Below, piece after piece: positions 51,927-61,212 of a DNA stretch of 64,000 nucleotides. This stretch comes from Planctomycetota bacterium. Lineage in GTDB: Bacteria > Planctomycetota > Planctomycetia > Pirellulales > Lacipirellulaceae. The translations under genes were made by a program, and so were the position numbers. Every line of letters starts with the position of its first letter. Positions within the stretch are counted from its first letter, which is position 1. The stretch is taken from assembly GCA_029781135.1 (NCBI GenBank), contig JAKOXH010000019.1, forward strand, positions 124,001-188,000, read 5' to 3'. Under the pieces are notes generated by a model, which had not been told where the DNA came from, ran no database searches, and saw only the letters and a list, made by a program, of their open reading frames with translations.

Positions 51927-54467
51927 TTAGGGCCCCGCGACGGCGATTCGCCACACGCTGGCGACAATAAATAGCACAATTGTACAAACGACAATAAACA
52001 TCACGTACTGCCGCAGCCGCCCAGTTTGCAGCGAGCGCAGCGACAGACCCAGGTTCCAGGTCTTTTCGGCAAACGTATCAACTACGTTATCAATGACCCA
52101 GCGATCGCCGCCGGTTGAAACCACCATGGCACAGCCGCGGGCGATCCAAGCGAGTGTGTGGATAATCCCATCGATCAGGCCACGATCCATCACTTGAGCG
52201 ATGAACGCACTAATGGCGTGGACGGGGCGGACGAAAATGAAGTCGTACAGTTCGTCGAACCACCACTTGTGCCACGAGAGTTGATAGAGCGGCTGCATCG
52301 CGGCGGCAAGTTTCGCGGCGCTCACGCTCTTCCACAAATAAATCACGGTCGCCAGGAAAATGCCGACGATGGCCGCCGTAATTGCCGCCAAGCCGGCCGG
52401 CAACTTGATCGGCCGGAACATCTCTGGCGCGTGGGCGATGTGTTCGCTGGGAATGAAAAGATCCGACAAATACACACCCGGCTTCGAAGCCAGCGTGCCG
52501 ATCGGCCGCGCTTGTTCCAGTAAATTCGGAATGCTGAAGTTCGCGAACGGGCCAGGGGCAAAACTCGGCAGGCCCCAACCGGCAATCACCGCGAACACGG
52601 CCAGCAGCACCAGCGGGCCAGTCATCGATCGCGGCGATTCGTGGGCGTGGTCGAAGCGATGGTGATCCTGCGGTTCGCCAGCGAACGTCAGGTACCAGAG
52701 CCGAAACATGTAGAATGCCGTGAGCGCGGCGCTGAACACCGGCACGACGAACAGCAGCCACGAGAAGCCATCCGCCCAATTGTGATGCCAATGGCTGAGA
52801 GCCTGCTCCACAATGGCATCCTTCGAGTGGAAACCACTGAAGCCGGCGAGGAACGGCACGCCGACGCCGGCAATCGCCAGGCAGCCGACGAGCATCGTGT
52901 ACGCCGTGATCGGCATCTTCTTGCGCAGGCCGCCCATGTGACGCATGTCGTTCGAGTGCACCGCGTGAATCACCGAGCCGGAACACAAGAACAACAAGCT
53001 CTTGAAGAACGCATGGGTAATGAGGTGGAACAAACCGGCGACCCAGCCGCCCAAGCCGAGGGCGAGCATCATGAACCCAAGCTGGCTGACCGTGGAGTAG
53101 GCGAGGACACGTTTGATGTCGTACTGCGTCACGGCGATCGTGGCCGCGATGAACAGTGTGATGCAGCCGACGACTGCGATGACCAATAGCGCCTCGGCCG
53201 AAAATAGTGGATACGACCGGCCGACCAGGAACACGCCCGCCGCCACCATCGTGGCCGAGTGGACCAACGCCGAAACCGGCGTGGGGCCTTCCATCGCATC
53301 GGGAAGCCACACGTGGAGTGGGAACTGAGCGCTTTTCCCCACGCAGCCGCAGAAGATGCCTACCCCCGCGACGAAGAGCAGCAGATGACCCCACTTGGTA
53401 CCATCCTCCGCACGCAAGCGAGCCACTTCCGCCTTTACGGTGGCCTCCATCGCGACCGGTTCGGTCGAGCCTGCCTTGCGAATCGCCTCGGCAATTTGAT
53501 TGCGGCCTTCGAACGCGATCATGCTATCGGTTGGCGCGATCCTGTAGTGATTTTCGGGCCGATGGAGTTGGCTGAACACGCCGGGCACAACGGTGCCGTC
53601 GGCCGCCTTCATATCGCCAAAGTTGAACGTGCCGAGCGTCGACCAAATCGTCATGAGACCGATCAGCATGCCGAAGTCGCCGATGCGGTTGACGATGAAC
53701 GCCTTATTCGCGGCCGTGCTGGCGCTCTGCCGCTCGATGTAGAAACCAATGAGGAAGTACGAGCAGATGCCCACCAGTTCCCAGAACACGAACGTCATTG
53801 CGAAGTTGCCGGAAATGCAGATTCCCAGCATCGAGAACGAGAATAATGAGAGGTACTGGAAAAACCGATGAAACCTGCCGCGGCGATGCAGGTGCTCGCC
53901 ATCCGCGAGGTGGACTTCGTGATCGGTGTAGTCGTGCAACTCGTCGTGCATGTAGCCAAAGGCATAAATGTGTACGCAGGAGGCGATGAGCGTTACCATC
54001 GCGAACATCGTGACCGTGAGCGTATCGATGTAATAGCCAATCGTGAGGCGCAGCTTACCGAAAATGCCCAGGGCGTACCAATCGCCGGTGATGTAGGGGG
54101 GCGCCTCGTTGTTGTGTTCCTCGGCATGACTGGCTGCTTCCTGGGCTTCGTGCTGTGCCACATAGCGGAACAACGATGGTGAAGTGGTCGCGTGTTCTTG
54201 CGCTGCCGCATGCTCGCCGCCTTCGTGACTAGCCGCCGTCAATGGATGAGCCGGCAGCCAGCAGCCGAACAGGGCGATGCAACTGAGGACGAAACCCAAG
54301 ACAATCGCGCCAATCGCAATGTACGCCGCATACACCTGCGTACTGTAGCGAACCCGGATGCCCAAAAACTGCGGCACCGAATAGCCAAGCGACGTGATCG
54401 CGAACGATGCCAACGGCAACAGCCAGGCGATCATCAGGAGTTTCGGTAATGTGGTGGCGACATCCAT
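51927..54467 (-). CDS. nuoL: NADH-quinone oxidoreductase subunit L
   Basis: NuoL is the distal antiporter-like subunit with the long lateral helix. The 846-residue product is longer than usual (about 610-700). It has FVFWELVGICSYFLIGFYIE, NKAFIVNRIGDFGMLIG, AQFPLHVWLPDAMEGPTPVS and YDIKRVLAYSTVSQLGFMML. The extra length comes from a His/Glu/Ala-rich loop near residues 80-125 (HAAAQEHATTSPSLFRYVAQ and HAEEHNNEAPP) and a longer loop around residues 290-360 with FEGRNQIAEAIRKAGSTEP. The C-terminal region has the lateral helix and a last membrane segment. Confidence 0.95.
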   Translation of the reverse strand: MDVATTLPKLLMIAWLLPLASFAITSLGYSVPQFLGIRVRYSTQVYAAYIAIGAIVLGFVLSCIALFGCWLPAHPLTAASHEGGEHAAAQEHATTSPSLFRYVAQHEAQEAASHAEEHNNEAPPYITGDWYALGIFGKLRLTIGYYIDTLTVTMFAMVTLIASCVHIYAFGYMHDELHDYTDHEVHLADGEHLHRRGRFHRFFQYLSLFSFSMLGICISGNFAMTFVFWELVGICSYFLIGFYIERQSASTAANKAFIVNRIGDFGMLIGLMTIWSTLGTFNFGDMKAADGTVVPGVFSQLHRPENHYRIAPTDSMIAFEGRNQIAEAIRKAGSTEPVAMEATVKAEVARLRAEDGTKWGHLLLFVAGVGIFCGCVGKSAQFPLHVWLPDAMEGPTPVSALVHSATMVAAGVFLVGRSYPLFSAEALLVIAVVGCITLFIAATIAVTQYDIKRVLAYSTVSQLGFMMLALGLGGWVAGLFHLITHAFFKSLLFLCSGSVIHAVHSNDMRHMGGLRKKMPITAYTMLVGCLAIAGVGVPFLAGFSGFHSKDAIVEQALSHWHHNWADGFSWLLFVVPVFSAALTAFYMFRLWYLTFAGEPQDHHRFDHAHESPRSMTGPLVLLAVFAVIAGWGLPSFAPGPFANFSIPNLLEQARPIGTLASKPGVYLSDLFIPSEHIAHAPEMFRPIKLPAGLAAITAAIVGIFLATVIYLWKSVSAAKLAAAMQPLYQLSWHKWWFDELYDFIFVRPVHAISAFIAQVMDRGLIDGIIHTLAWIARGCAMVVSTGGDRWVIDNVVDTFAEKTWNLGLSLRSLQTGRLRQYVMFIVVCTIVLFIVASVWRIAVAGP

Positions 54468-54502
54468 AGCTCAATCCGAGCGATTATTCAACACGCGAGT
54501 TC

Positions 54503-54590
54503 AAGACAAGGAAAAGGGGAGACAAGGAGACAAGGAGATTTGTTGGAACACGAGTCTCCTTGTCTCCCCCTCTCCTTGTCTCCTTGTCTC
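54503..54590. repeat. Inverted repeat of 8-nt units between nuoL and nuoK
   Basis: The left arm reads GGGGAGACAAGGAGACAAGG and the right arm CTCCTTGTCTCC followed by TTGTCTC. The unit is GAGACAAG. Pairing is strong, with an unpaired centre near 54540-54553. Confidence 0.8.
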
Positions 54591-54641
54591 AATACTCGTT
54601 CTGTGTGACTTCGGTTCCGAGTGCGTCCCCTCAATAAATCA

Positions 54642-55001
54642 CTAACCCTGCAACTGATCCGCCCGGTCAACGTCGATCGTGTTGAAGCTGTTGTAAAAAT
54701 TCAAAGCGATGGCCAAAGCGACGGCCGCCTCGGCCGCGGCCAAGACGATCACGAAGAGCGACATCAGCTGGCCATCGAGACCCATCGTTTCCGATGCTTT
54801 ACGCAAATACGGGCTGCCGAAAGCGATGAAATTCAAGTTGGCCCCATTGAGCACCAATTCGATGCCCATCAAAACGCCAAGTGCGTTCCGCTTCGTCGCC
54901 ATGCACAAGGCGCCGCACACAAACAGTACGGCCCCGACGATCAAATAGTGGGAAACGCCCACGGGCTGAGTCAAAATACTGGCGAGTGTCAATTGGGTCA
55001 T
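54642..55001 (-). CDS. nuoK: NADH-quinone oxidoreductase subunit K
   Basis: NuoK is a small three-helix subunit of the complex I membrane arm. The 119-residue product has VSHYLIVGAVLFVCGALCMA, RNALGVLMGIELVLNGANLN with the conserved Glu, and QLMSLFVIVLAAAEAAVALA with the second conserved Glu. The N-terminus carries about 15 extra residues (TQLTLASILTQPVG). Normal length otherwise. It follows nuoJ and precedes nuoL, as usual. Confidence 0.95.
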   Translation of the reverse strand: MTQLTLASILTQPVGVSHYLIVGAVLFVCGALCMATKRNALGVLMGIELVLNGANLNFIAFGSPYLRKASETMGLDGQLMSLFVIVLAAAEAAVALAIALNFYNSFNTIDVDRADQLQG

Positions 55002-55006
55002 CGAAT

Positions 55007-55104
55007 GTAGGTCAGGCTTTTGTAGGTCAGGCTTTAGCCTGACTCGTCTTCCTTAAATTGTCTAACGGGTCACCCGTCGGAAGTCAGGCTAAAGCCTGAC
55101 CTAC
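55007..55104. repeat. GTCAGGCT/AGCCTGAC palindromes between nuoK and nuoJ
   Basis: Three copies of the palindrome seen at 45739: a half copy at 55007-55020, GTCAGGCTTTAGCCTGAC near 55026-55043, and GTCAGGCTAAAGCCTGAC near 55083-55100. The last one lies inside the nuoJ 3' end. Confidence 0.75.
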
Positions 55105-55654
55105 TGCGGCGGGCTCGTGCCAGGTAAGCAGCACCAACGAGCACCACCAATAGATGGACCGAAATGATTTCAAAAATAAGCAAGTAACCGGAACGGTCGG
55201 GCGAGTCGACCCGAGCGCCGAGCAGGCCCATGCCAAGCGGGGCAGCCGTCGGTTCCAGCGGGATTTCAGCGACCTGTTGTGCGGTAAGGCCATGCCACTC
55301 GGGAATACTGCGGGCCGCCACAGCGAGCAAGATGAACAAGCACACGCCGACCCCTGTCGCCATGCCAAGCTCGAAGTTGCTCGTCTTCATCGAGATGAAA
55401 CGATCTTGCGAGGTGAGCATCACGCCGAAAATGAGCAGCACCAGCGTGCCGCCCACGTAGATCATGATCTGCATCGCGCCCACGAAATCGGCCCCGGCTA
55501 AAAAGAACAAACCGGCCGTCGCCGCGAGCGAGAGCACGAGGTAAAACGCCATCCGCACGACGTTCGGCGTCACCACCACGGCCACCGCGAACGCGCAGGC
55601 AATTGCCGAGAACAGCAAGAAGAAGAACGAGGGCCAGTAAATAGGATCTTCCAT
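55070..55654 (-). CDS. nuoJ: NADH-quinone oxidoreductase subunit J
   Basis: NuoJ is a five-helix membrane-arm subunit. The 194-residue product has FLLFSAIACAFAVAVVVTPN and VRMAFYLVLSLAATAGLFFL, then the conserved ADFVGAMQIMIYVGGTLVLL. The C-terminal residues RSRSGFSLTSDG are read from a REP-like palindrome, so the last ten or so codons are repeat-derived. It lies 7 bp after nuoH. A nuoI gene, usually between nuoH and nuoJ, is absent. Confidence 0.94.
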   Translation of the reverse strand: MEDPIYWPSFFFLLFSAIACAFAVAVVVTPNVVRMAFYLVLSLAATAGLFFLAGADFVGAMQIMIYVGGTLVLLIFGVMLTSQDRFISMKTSNFELGMATGVGVCLFILLAVAARSIPEWHGLTAQQVAEIPLEPTAAPLGMGLLGARVDSPDRSGYLLIFEIISVHLLVVLVGAAYLARARRSRSGFSLTSDG

Positions 55655-55661
55655 CGCGTGG

Positions 55662-56900
55662 TTATTCCGTCCGGGCGATGCCCATCGCGGTGGTTAAAGG
55701 CTGGGGTTCAATTTTCACCGCTTTTTCAGCCGGTTTCGCCGCCGCCGGGACCGCCGGCGCTGACCATTGTTCCCGAACGCTGTACGTTCTGGCCGACTGG
55801 CCTCCGGTAATGCCGTTCGGCCACTTGTATTGCCAGAATGTCGCGCCCAGGAACATGACGGCCGCGATCGGCACGCAGTATTTCAAGCACGTGGTGATAA
55901 CCTGATCGATGCGGAGCCGCGGAAACGTCCAGCGAACCCACATCATCACGGTCACACCGATGATGCCCTTAACAATAATGTTGGCCGTGCCCAGCACGTT
56001 GCCGGCAACGCCGTACCAGAAACCATGGTCGAACGTCAAACCCAGAAAACTCGCAACGGGAATCGGGCCATGCCAGCCGCCCAGGAACAAGATCGACGCG
56101 AGCAAGCTCACGGCCAGCATCGATCCATATTCGGCCATGAAGAAAAAGCTCCACCGCAAGCCGGAGTATTCGGTATGGAAACCGGCGACCAATTCGCTCT
56201 CGGCTTCCGCCAAGTCGAACGGCGCGCGGTTCACGCTTGCCGTGGCGCAAGTGAAATAGACCCAGAAGATCACGAACGTAAACGGATCGTGGAAAATGTA
56301 CCAATTGAGGAACGAGCCCGCCTGCCGATCGCCGATGACGACGAGGTCCATCGAGCCGGCAAGCAGCACCGGCACGACTGCACACATGCCCAGCGGCACT
56401 TCATAACTAACCACCTGGGCCGCTTCGCGCATCGCACCGAACAGCGACCACTTCGACGCCGACGAATAACCGGCAAGAATCACCCCGAAAACTTCCAACC
56501 CCAGCACGGCGAGAATGAAGAAGACCGCCACATTCAGGTGAAGGGCAACGAACGGGTGCTCGCCGCCGGCAAACGGGATGGCCATGAACGCCGAAAGCGA
56601 CGCACAAAAACTCACGTACGGGGCGATCTTGAAGAGGAACTCATCGGCCCCCTCGGGCATCAAGTCTTCTTTGGTGAGCAACTTGAGGCCGTCGGCGAGT
56701 GTCTGCAACCAGCCGAACTTGCCGCCCACGCGCGTGGGTCCAAGCCGGTCTTGAATGCGGCCCGAGACCTTCCGCTCCAGCCAAATAAACAAGAGCGAAC
56801 CAGCGGCCACGAGCGTCACGATCAGCGTGATTTGAATCAGCGCCGCCGCCAAATAAGCCAGCCAGGGCCAGATCTGGATTGAAATGAAGAAATCGGCCAC
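55662..56900 (-). CDS. nuoH: NADH-quinone oxidoreductase subunit H
   Basis: NuoH forms the quinone-entry region where the membrane arm meets the peripheral arm. With GTG at 56900 as start (GAGGACGG shortly upstream) the product is 412 residues. Conserved stretches are LLFIWLERKVSGRIQDRLGP, RVGGKFGWLQTLADGLKLLT, KEDLMPEGADEFLFKIAPYV, NRAPFDLAEAESELVAGFHT and EYSGLRWSFFFMAEYGSM. A C-terminal tail after WKYKWPNG-like sequence is Ala/Pro-rich. A longer frame from 57146 reads into non-family sequence and is rejected. It is the first gene of the operon, divergent from the PSD1 gene. Confidence 0.95.
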   Translation of the reverse strand: MADFFISIQIWPWLAYLAAALIQITLIVTLVAAGSLLFIWLERKVSGRIQDRLGPTRVGGKFGWLQTLADGLKLLTKEDLMPEGADEFLFKIAPYVSFCASLSAFMAIPFAGGEHPFVALHLNVAVFFILAVLGLEVFGVILAGYSSASKWSLFGAMREAAQVVSYEVPLGMCAVVPVLLAGSMDLVVIGDRQAGSFLNWYIFHDPFTFVIFWVYFTCATASVNRAPFDLAEAESELVAGFHTEYSGLRWSFFFMAEYGSMLAVSLLASILFLGGWHGPIPVASFLGLTFDHGFWYGVAGNVLGTANIIVKGIIGVTVMMWVRWTFPRLRIDQVITTCLKYCVPIAAVMFLGATFWQYKWPNGITGGQSARTYSVREQWSAPAVPAAAKPAEKAVKIEPQPLTTAMGIARTE

Positions 56901-57250
56901 TGACGGTCCGTCCTCTAACCGGCGCGGTACGAAAAAGTGACAATAAGAACAATAAGAATCTGAGTCGCTCGATTGTAACGAATGAGGGCACAGGCCCGAA
57001 AGGGCCTCAATTTGCAGATTGCCGGGCCGACTTTTGAGATTCTTGTTCCTTCGTCCGGAACAGCGGCAAAAACGGTAGCCTCGGAGCCGGATGAATTCAT
57101 AGAGAGGTATAAAGTGAATAGCCGGTGGCCCACGGCCGCCGGCCAAACAACGAGCAACCTGCCCAGAGAGTTGCTAATTTGCCCGCCGCCACCGAAAATG
57201 AAAGCCAGGTTGTTCTGTGCCCGCCCGCAGAGGTTTAGCAGGTGGTTACC
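56901..57250. other. Divergent intergenic region, nuoH and PSD1/DUF1553 gene
   Basis: About 350 bp that must carry promoters for both the nuo operon (left) and the PSD1 gene (right). No long palindrome, terminator or supported gene was recognised. Confidence 0.45.
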
Positions 57251-59599
57251 ATGCTTCAACGGGTCTCTTGGATTTGCTGGACATTGCTAGTCGTTGGAAC
57301 CGGCGCGGCTATCGTCCATGGCGAGCCGCCGGTCGACTTCATCCGCGAAGTCCGGCCCATCCTTTCGAATAAGTGCTTCACATGTCACGGGCCCGATGCC
57401 TCGAAACGCAAGGCCGGTTTGCGGCTCGATGACGCGGAAAGCGGCAATCGCGAGCTCGAATCCGGGGCGACCGCCGTCGTGCCAGGTGATGTCGATGCCA
57501 GCGCGCTCGTCGAGCGGATCACCAGTTCCGATCCCGACTCTGTGATGCCGCCGCCGACTTTCAACAAGCCCGTGACCGCGGCAGAGGTCGCCCTCTTGAA
57601 ACGCTGGATCAAAGAGAACGGCCATTTCGCCGGCCACTGGTCGTACACGCGGCCCGTTCGTGCGACGCCGCCCGAGCCACCCGCGGAATGGAAAGCGTGG
57701 CCGAGGAACGAAATCGATCGGTTTGCTTTGGCCTCGATGTTGTCGCACAATTTGCATCCTTCGCCGGAAGCGGACCGAGCGGCGCTCGCCCGCCGCGTAT
57801 TCCTCGATATCACCGGCCTGCCGCCGACGATCGAGGAAGTCGAGGCGTTCGTAAGCAGCAAGGATCCGCAAGCCTACGAAAAGCTGGTTGATGAGTTGCT
57901 CCATCGCCCGGCGTATGGCGAGCACTGGGCCCGCCTGTGGCTCGACCTGGCCCGCTATGCCGATAGCGCCGGCTACGCCGACGACCCGCCGCGAACGATT
58001 TGGGCCTATCGCGATTGGGTCATCCGGGCATTCAACGCCAATATGCCGTTCGACGAGTTCACGATTGAGCAAATCGCGGGCGATCTGCTGCCGAACCCCA
58101 CCGAAAATCAACTCATCGCCACGGCATTCCATCGCAACACGCTCACTAATAATGAGGGGGGTACGCAGGACGAGGAGTTTCGCAACGTCGCCTTGGTCGA
58201 TCGCGTGAATACGACGATGGCCGTGTGGATGGGCACCACCATGGCGTGTGCCCAATGCCATAACCACAAGTACGACCCGATTTCGCAGAAGGAATATTTT
58301 CAGTTCTTCGCCGTGCTCAACAACACCGAAGATGCGGACTTACAGAATGAGTCGCCCGTGCTGCCGATTTACACCGTGGAGCAACGGCAACAAGTGGTCA
58401 AGACACAGGTGGCGGCCGCTGCATGGCAATCGCTGTTGGCGCTACGGCCAAATTTGGATGAGCAAATAAATGCAGTGGTCGCGGCGGAGCCGGTGCTCAA
58501 CTTTGTCGCCAATCCATCGACGACCGTGCCGATTTATCGCGAGCGTGCCGAGCCACGGGAAACGCGGATTCAACATCGCGGCAACTACCTCGACAAGGGC
58601 GAAGTCGTGCAGGCCGGCTTGCCGGCGGCGTTTCGCGTGGCCGTGGGGCAGGGCCCGATCAATCGGCTCGCACTGGCGCGCTGGCTTGTGAACAAAGACA
58701 ATCCGCTCACGGCGCGCGTGCTCGTGAATCGCTATTGGGACACGCTGTTCGGTCGTGGCATCGTCTCGACGAGTGAAGAGTTCGGCTCGCAGGGCGAACT
58801 GCCGACGCATCCCGAGCTGCTCGATTGGCTCGCCGTCGACTTCATGGAAAGTGGCTGGGATATGCGGGCTCTCGTTCGCAAAATCGTAACGTCGGCCACG
58901 TATCGGCAGTCGAGCCAAGTCGTGGGCGATGCGGCGAAAATCGATCCCGATAACCGTTGGCTCGCCCGTGGGCCGCGCGTGCGGCTGAGCGCCGAGATGA
59001 TCCGCGATCAAGCGTTGGCCGTGAGCGGCCTCTTGAGCGGCAAAATGTACGGGCCGCCCGTTCACCCGCCGCAACCGAGTCTTGGGCTATCCGCGGCTTT
59101 CGGTAGCTCGACCGATTGGGAGACGAGCAAGGGCGAGGATCGGTATCGCCGCGCGATCTACACCACGTGGCGTCGAAGCAACCCGTACCCATCGATGGCG
59201 ACGTTCGACGCGCCGAATCGAGAAACCTGCACCTTGCGGCGAAACGCCACGAACACGCCGCTGCAATCGCTGGTGACGCTAAATGACCCGGTGTTTATCG
59301 AGGCCGCGCAAGCGCTGGCCCGACTCGGTTTGCAGCATGCCGGCAGCACCGACGAGCGAATCGCGTACATGTTGAAGCGCTGCCTATTGCGAGACGCGCG
59401 CCCGGAAGAAAGGCGGTCGCTCGTGCAACTGTACAACGATTCGCACGCGCAATTTGCTGCCCAACCTGCACCTGCCAAGGAAATGGCCACCATACCGCTG
59501 GGCGATCTGCCGGCGGCGATGAACGTCGCCGACGCCGCCTCCATGACCGTGGTCGCCAACGTGCTGCTCAATTTGGATGAAACATTCCTCAAGAGGTAG
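57251..59599 (+). CDS. Planctomycete cytochrome-c-like PSD1 / DUF1549 / DUF1553 protein
   Basis: From the ATG at 57251 the product is 782 residues with a signal peptide ([18 protein letters not shown]). The PSD1 domain has a heme c site, CFTCH at Cys42-Cys45-His46, then [15 protein letters not shown]1549 follows from about residue 140 ([40 protein letters not shown]), with a second Cys pair [14 protein letters not shown]1553 runs from about 470 ([40 protein letters not shown]). The linker between the two is shorter than in most members (about 1000 residues). Such proteins occur in many planctomycete copies, usually paired with DUF1501 proteins; the substrate is unknown. GTG at 57242 is an alternative start. 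Confidence 0.93.
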   Translation: MLQRVSWICWTLLVVGTGAAIVHGEPPVDFIREVRPILSNKCFTCHGPDASKRKAGLRLDDAESGNRELESGATAVVPGDVDASALVERITSSDPDSVMPPPTFNKPVTAAEVALLKRWIKENGHFAGHWSYTRPVRATPPEPPAEWKAWPRNEIDRFALASMLSHNLHPSPEADRAALARRVFLDITGLPPTIEEVEAFVSSKDPQAYEKLVDELLHRPAYGEHWARLWLDLARYADSAGYADDPPRTIWAYRDWVIRAFNANMPFDEFTIEQIAGDLLPNPTENQLIATAFHRNTLTNNEGGTQDEEFRNVALVDRVNTTMAVWMGTTMACAQCHNHKYDPISQKEYFQFFAVLNNTEDADLQNESPVLPIYTVEQRQQVVKTQVAAAAWQSLLALRPNLDEQINAVVAAEPVLNFVANPSTTVPIYRERAEPRETRIQHRGNYLDKGEVVQAGLPAAFRVAVGQGPINRLALARWLVNKDNPLTARVLVNRYWDTLFGRGIVSTSEEFGSQGELPTHPELLDWLAVDFMESGWDMRALVRKIVTSATYRQSSQVVGDAAKIDPDNRWLARGPRVRLSAEMIRDQALAVSGLLSGKMYGPPVHPPQPSLGLSAAFGSSTDWETSKGEDRYRRAIYTTWRRSNPYPSMATFDAPNRETCTLRRNATNTPLQSLVTLNDPVFIEAAQALARLGLQHAGSTDERIAYMLKRCLLRDARPEERRSLVQLYNDSHAQFAAQPAPAKEMATIPLGDLPAAMNVADAASMTVVANVLLNLDETFLKR

Positions 59600-59624
59600 T
59601 GGTTTGTGAAGTTTGAGGTTAAGT

Positions 59625-59720
59625 GTGCCATGCTCTCGCGAAACAGGAACATGCCCACGCTCGCGGCAAAACGTAAGTGTTTCGCCTGAGCATGTTGGCG
59701 CGAGCGAGGGTATGCCACCC
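59625..59720 (-). repeat. Family B ~95-bp palindromic repeat, copy 2 (opposite orientation)
   Basis: Read on the minus strand it gives GGTGGCATACCCTCGCTCGC, then CCGCGAGCGTGGGCATGTTC and CTGTTTCGCGAGAGCATGGC. It matches copy 1 (42804) throughout, with about 75-80% identity by eye. It separates the PSD1 gene from the DUF1501 gene. Confidence 0.82.
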
Positions 59721-59754
59721 AGGAAAACAATCGTCGCAAACCCGTAGTACCGCC

Positions 59755-61209
59755 ATGAACCTATCGCAACTCGCCAATGTCACTCGCCGGCACTTCCTTT
59801 CGCGCACGGGCATGGGCATCGGTGCGTTGGCTCTCGCCTCGCTCGAAGGCAAGACCGCACGGGCCGGCATCACGGTCGACGCCACGCGGCCGCTCGCCGA
59901 GCGGCAGCCGCAATTCGCGCCACGCGCCACGCGGGTCATTTACATTCACCTCACCGGTTCGCCGCCGAACCTCGACCTGTACGATTACAAACCGGAACTC
60001 GTCAAGCGCAACGGCCAGAATTGCCCCGACCAATTCCTGGCTGGCAAGATATTTGCATTCACCTCGGGCGTGCCGAAGCTGCTGGGAACGCCGCGGAAAT
60101 TCGCCCAGCACGGCAAATCGGGCACGTGGCTCTCCGACGCCATGCCGAATTTCCACGCGCCCGATATCGTCGATGAAATGTGCTTCATCCACTCGATGTA
60201 CACGGAGCAGTTCAATCACGCGCCGGCCGAACTGCTCATCTACACCGGTTCGCCGCGGCCCGGCCGGCCATCGATGGGCTCATGGGTCACTTACGGCCTC
60301 GGTACCGAAAACCAGAACCTGCCGGGCTTCGTCGTGCTCATCAGCAGCGGCGTGCAGCCGAACGGCGGAGCAAACTCGTACGGCAGCGGTTTTCTGCCCT
60401 CCGTGTTCCAAGGCGTGCAGTGCCGCTCGAAGGGCGACCCCGTGCTGTTCGTTTCCGACCCGCCGGGAATGGACCGCACGCTCCGCCGCCGCTCGCTCGA
60501 TACGCTGCGGCAAATGAACGAACTCCAAGAGCACGAACTTGGCCACCCGGAAACACTCACGAGGATCGCGCAATACGAACTGGCCTTCCGCATGCAAACT
60601 TCGGTGCCCGAGGTGATGGACATCGGCAAGGAGTCGAAGGAAACGCTCGCCACCTACGGCGCCGAACCGGGTGCGAGCAGTTTTGCCAACAACTGCCTGC
60701 TGGCCCGGCGGCTGGTGGAGCAGGGCGTGCGATTCGTCCAGCTTTTCGACTGGGGCTGGGACTACCACGGCACGCACGTCAACGAGGGCCTCACCGACGG
60801 CCTCACCAAAAAAATGGCCGCCACCGACAAGCCGATTTCCGCACTCATCCGCGACCTGCGGCAACGTGGCCTCTTGGATGAAACGCTCATCGTCTGCGGC
60901 GGCGAATTCGGCCGCACGCCGTTCCGCGAGGGCCGCACGGCCGCCAGCGCCGTCCTCGGCCGCGATCATTATCCCGATTGCTTCACCATGTGGCTCGCCG
61001 GCGGCGGCGTGAAGCCCGGCTTCAACTACGGCCAGACCGATGACCTCGGCTTCGGCGTCATTGAAAACAAGGTCCACGTCCACGACCTGCAAGCCACGAT
61101 CATGCACCTGGTCGGCTTCAACCACGAGCGCCTCACGTACCGCTTCCAAGGCCGCGACTACCGCCTCACCGATATCCACGGCAACGTGGTGCGGGAGATT
61201 TTGGCGTAG
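59755..61209 (+). CDS. DUF1501 family protein with Tat-type signal
   Basis: From the ATG at 59755 the product is 484 residues. A Tat signal is visible (TRRHFLSRTGMGIGALALAS), so it is probably exported folded. DUF1501 stretches include VIYIHLTGSPPNLDLYDYKP, GTWLSDAMPNFHAPDIVDEM, HSMYTEQFNHAPAELLIYTG, QLFDWGWDYHGTHVNEGLTD and FGRTPFREGR. DUF1501 is related to the alkaline-phosphatase/sulfatase fold and pairs with DUF1549/DUF1553 proteins in planctomycetes. Substrate unknown. A frame from 59677 adds 26 residues before the Tat signal and is rejected. Confidence 0.92.
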   Translation: MNLSQLANVTRRHFLSRTGMGIGALALASLEGKTARAGITVDATRPLAERQPQFAPRATRVIYIHLTGSPPNLDLYDYKPELVKRNGQNCPDQFLAGKIFAFTSGVPKLLGTPRKFAQHGKSGTWLSDAMPNFHAPDIVDEMCFIHSMYTEQFNHAPAELLIYTGSPRPGRPSMGSWVTYGLGTENQNLPGFVVLISSGVQPNGGANSYGSGFLPSVFQGVQCRSKGDPVLFVSDPPGMDRTLRRRSLDTLRQMNELQEHELGHPETLTRIAQYELAFRMQTSVPEVMDIGKESKETLATYGAEPGASSFANNCLLARRLVEQGVRFVQLFDWGWDYHGTHVNEGLTDGLTKKMAATDKPISALIRDLRQRGLLDETLIVCGGEFGRTPFREGRTAASAVLGRDHYPDCFTMWLAGGGVKPGFNYGQTDDLGFGVIENKVHVHDLQATIMHLVGFNHERLTYRFQGRDYRLTDIHGNVVREILA

Positions 61210-61212
61210 TGG

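Noticed and set aside
56901..57146. A longer NuoH with 82 extra N-terminal residues
   Set aside because: The extension has no membrane or family pattern; the GTG at 56900 has an SD-like GAGG and yields a standard NuoH start.
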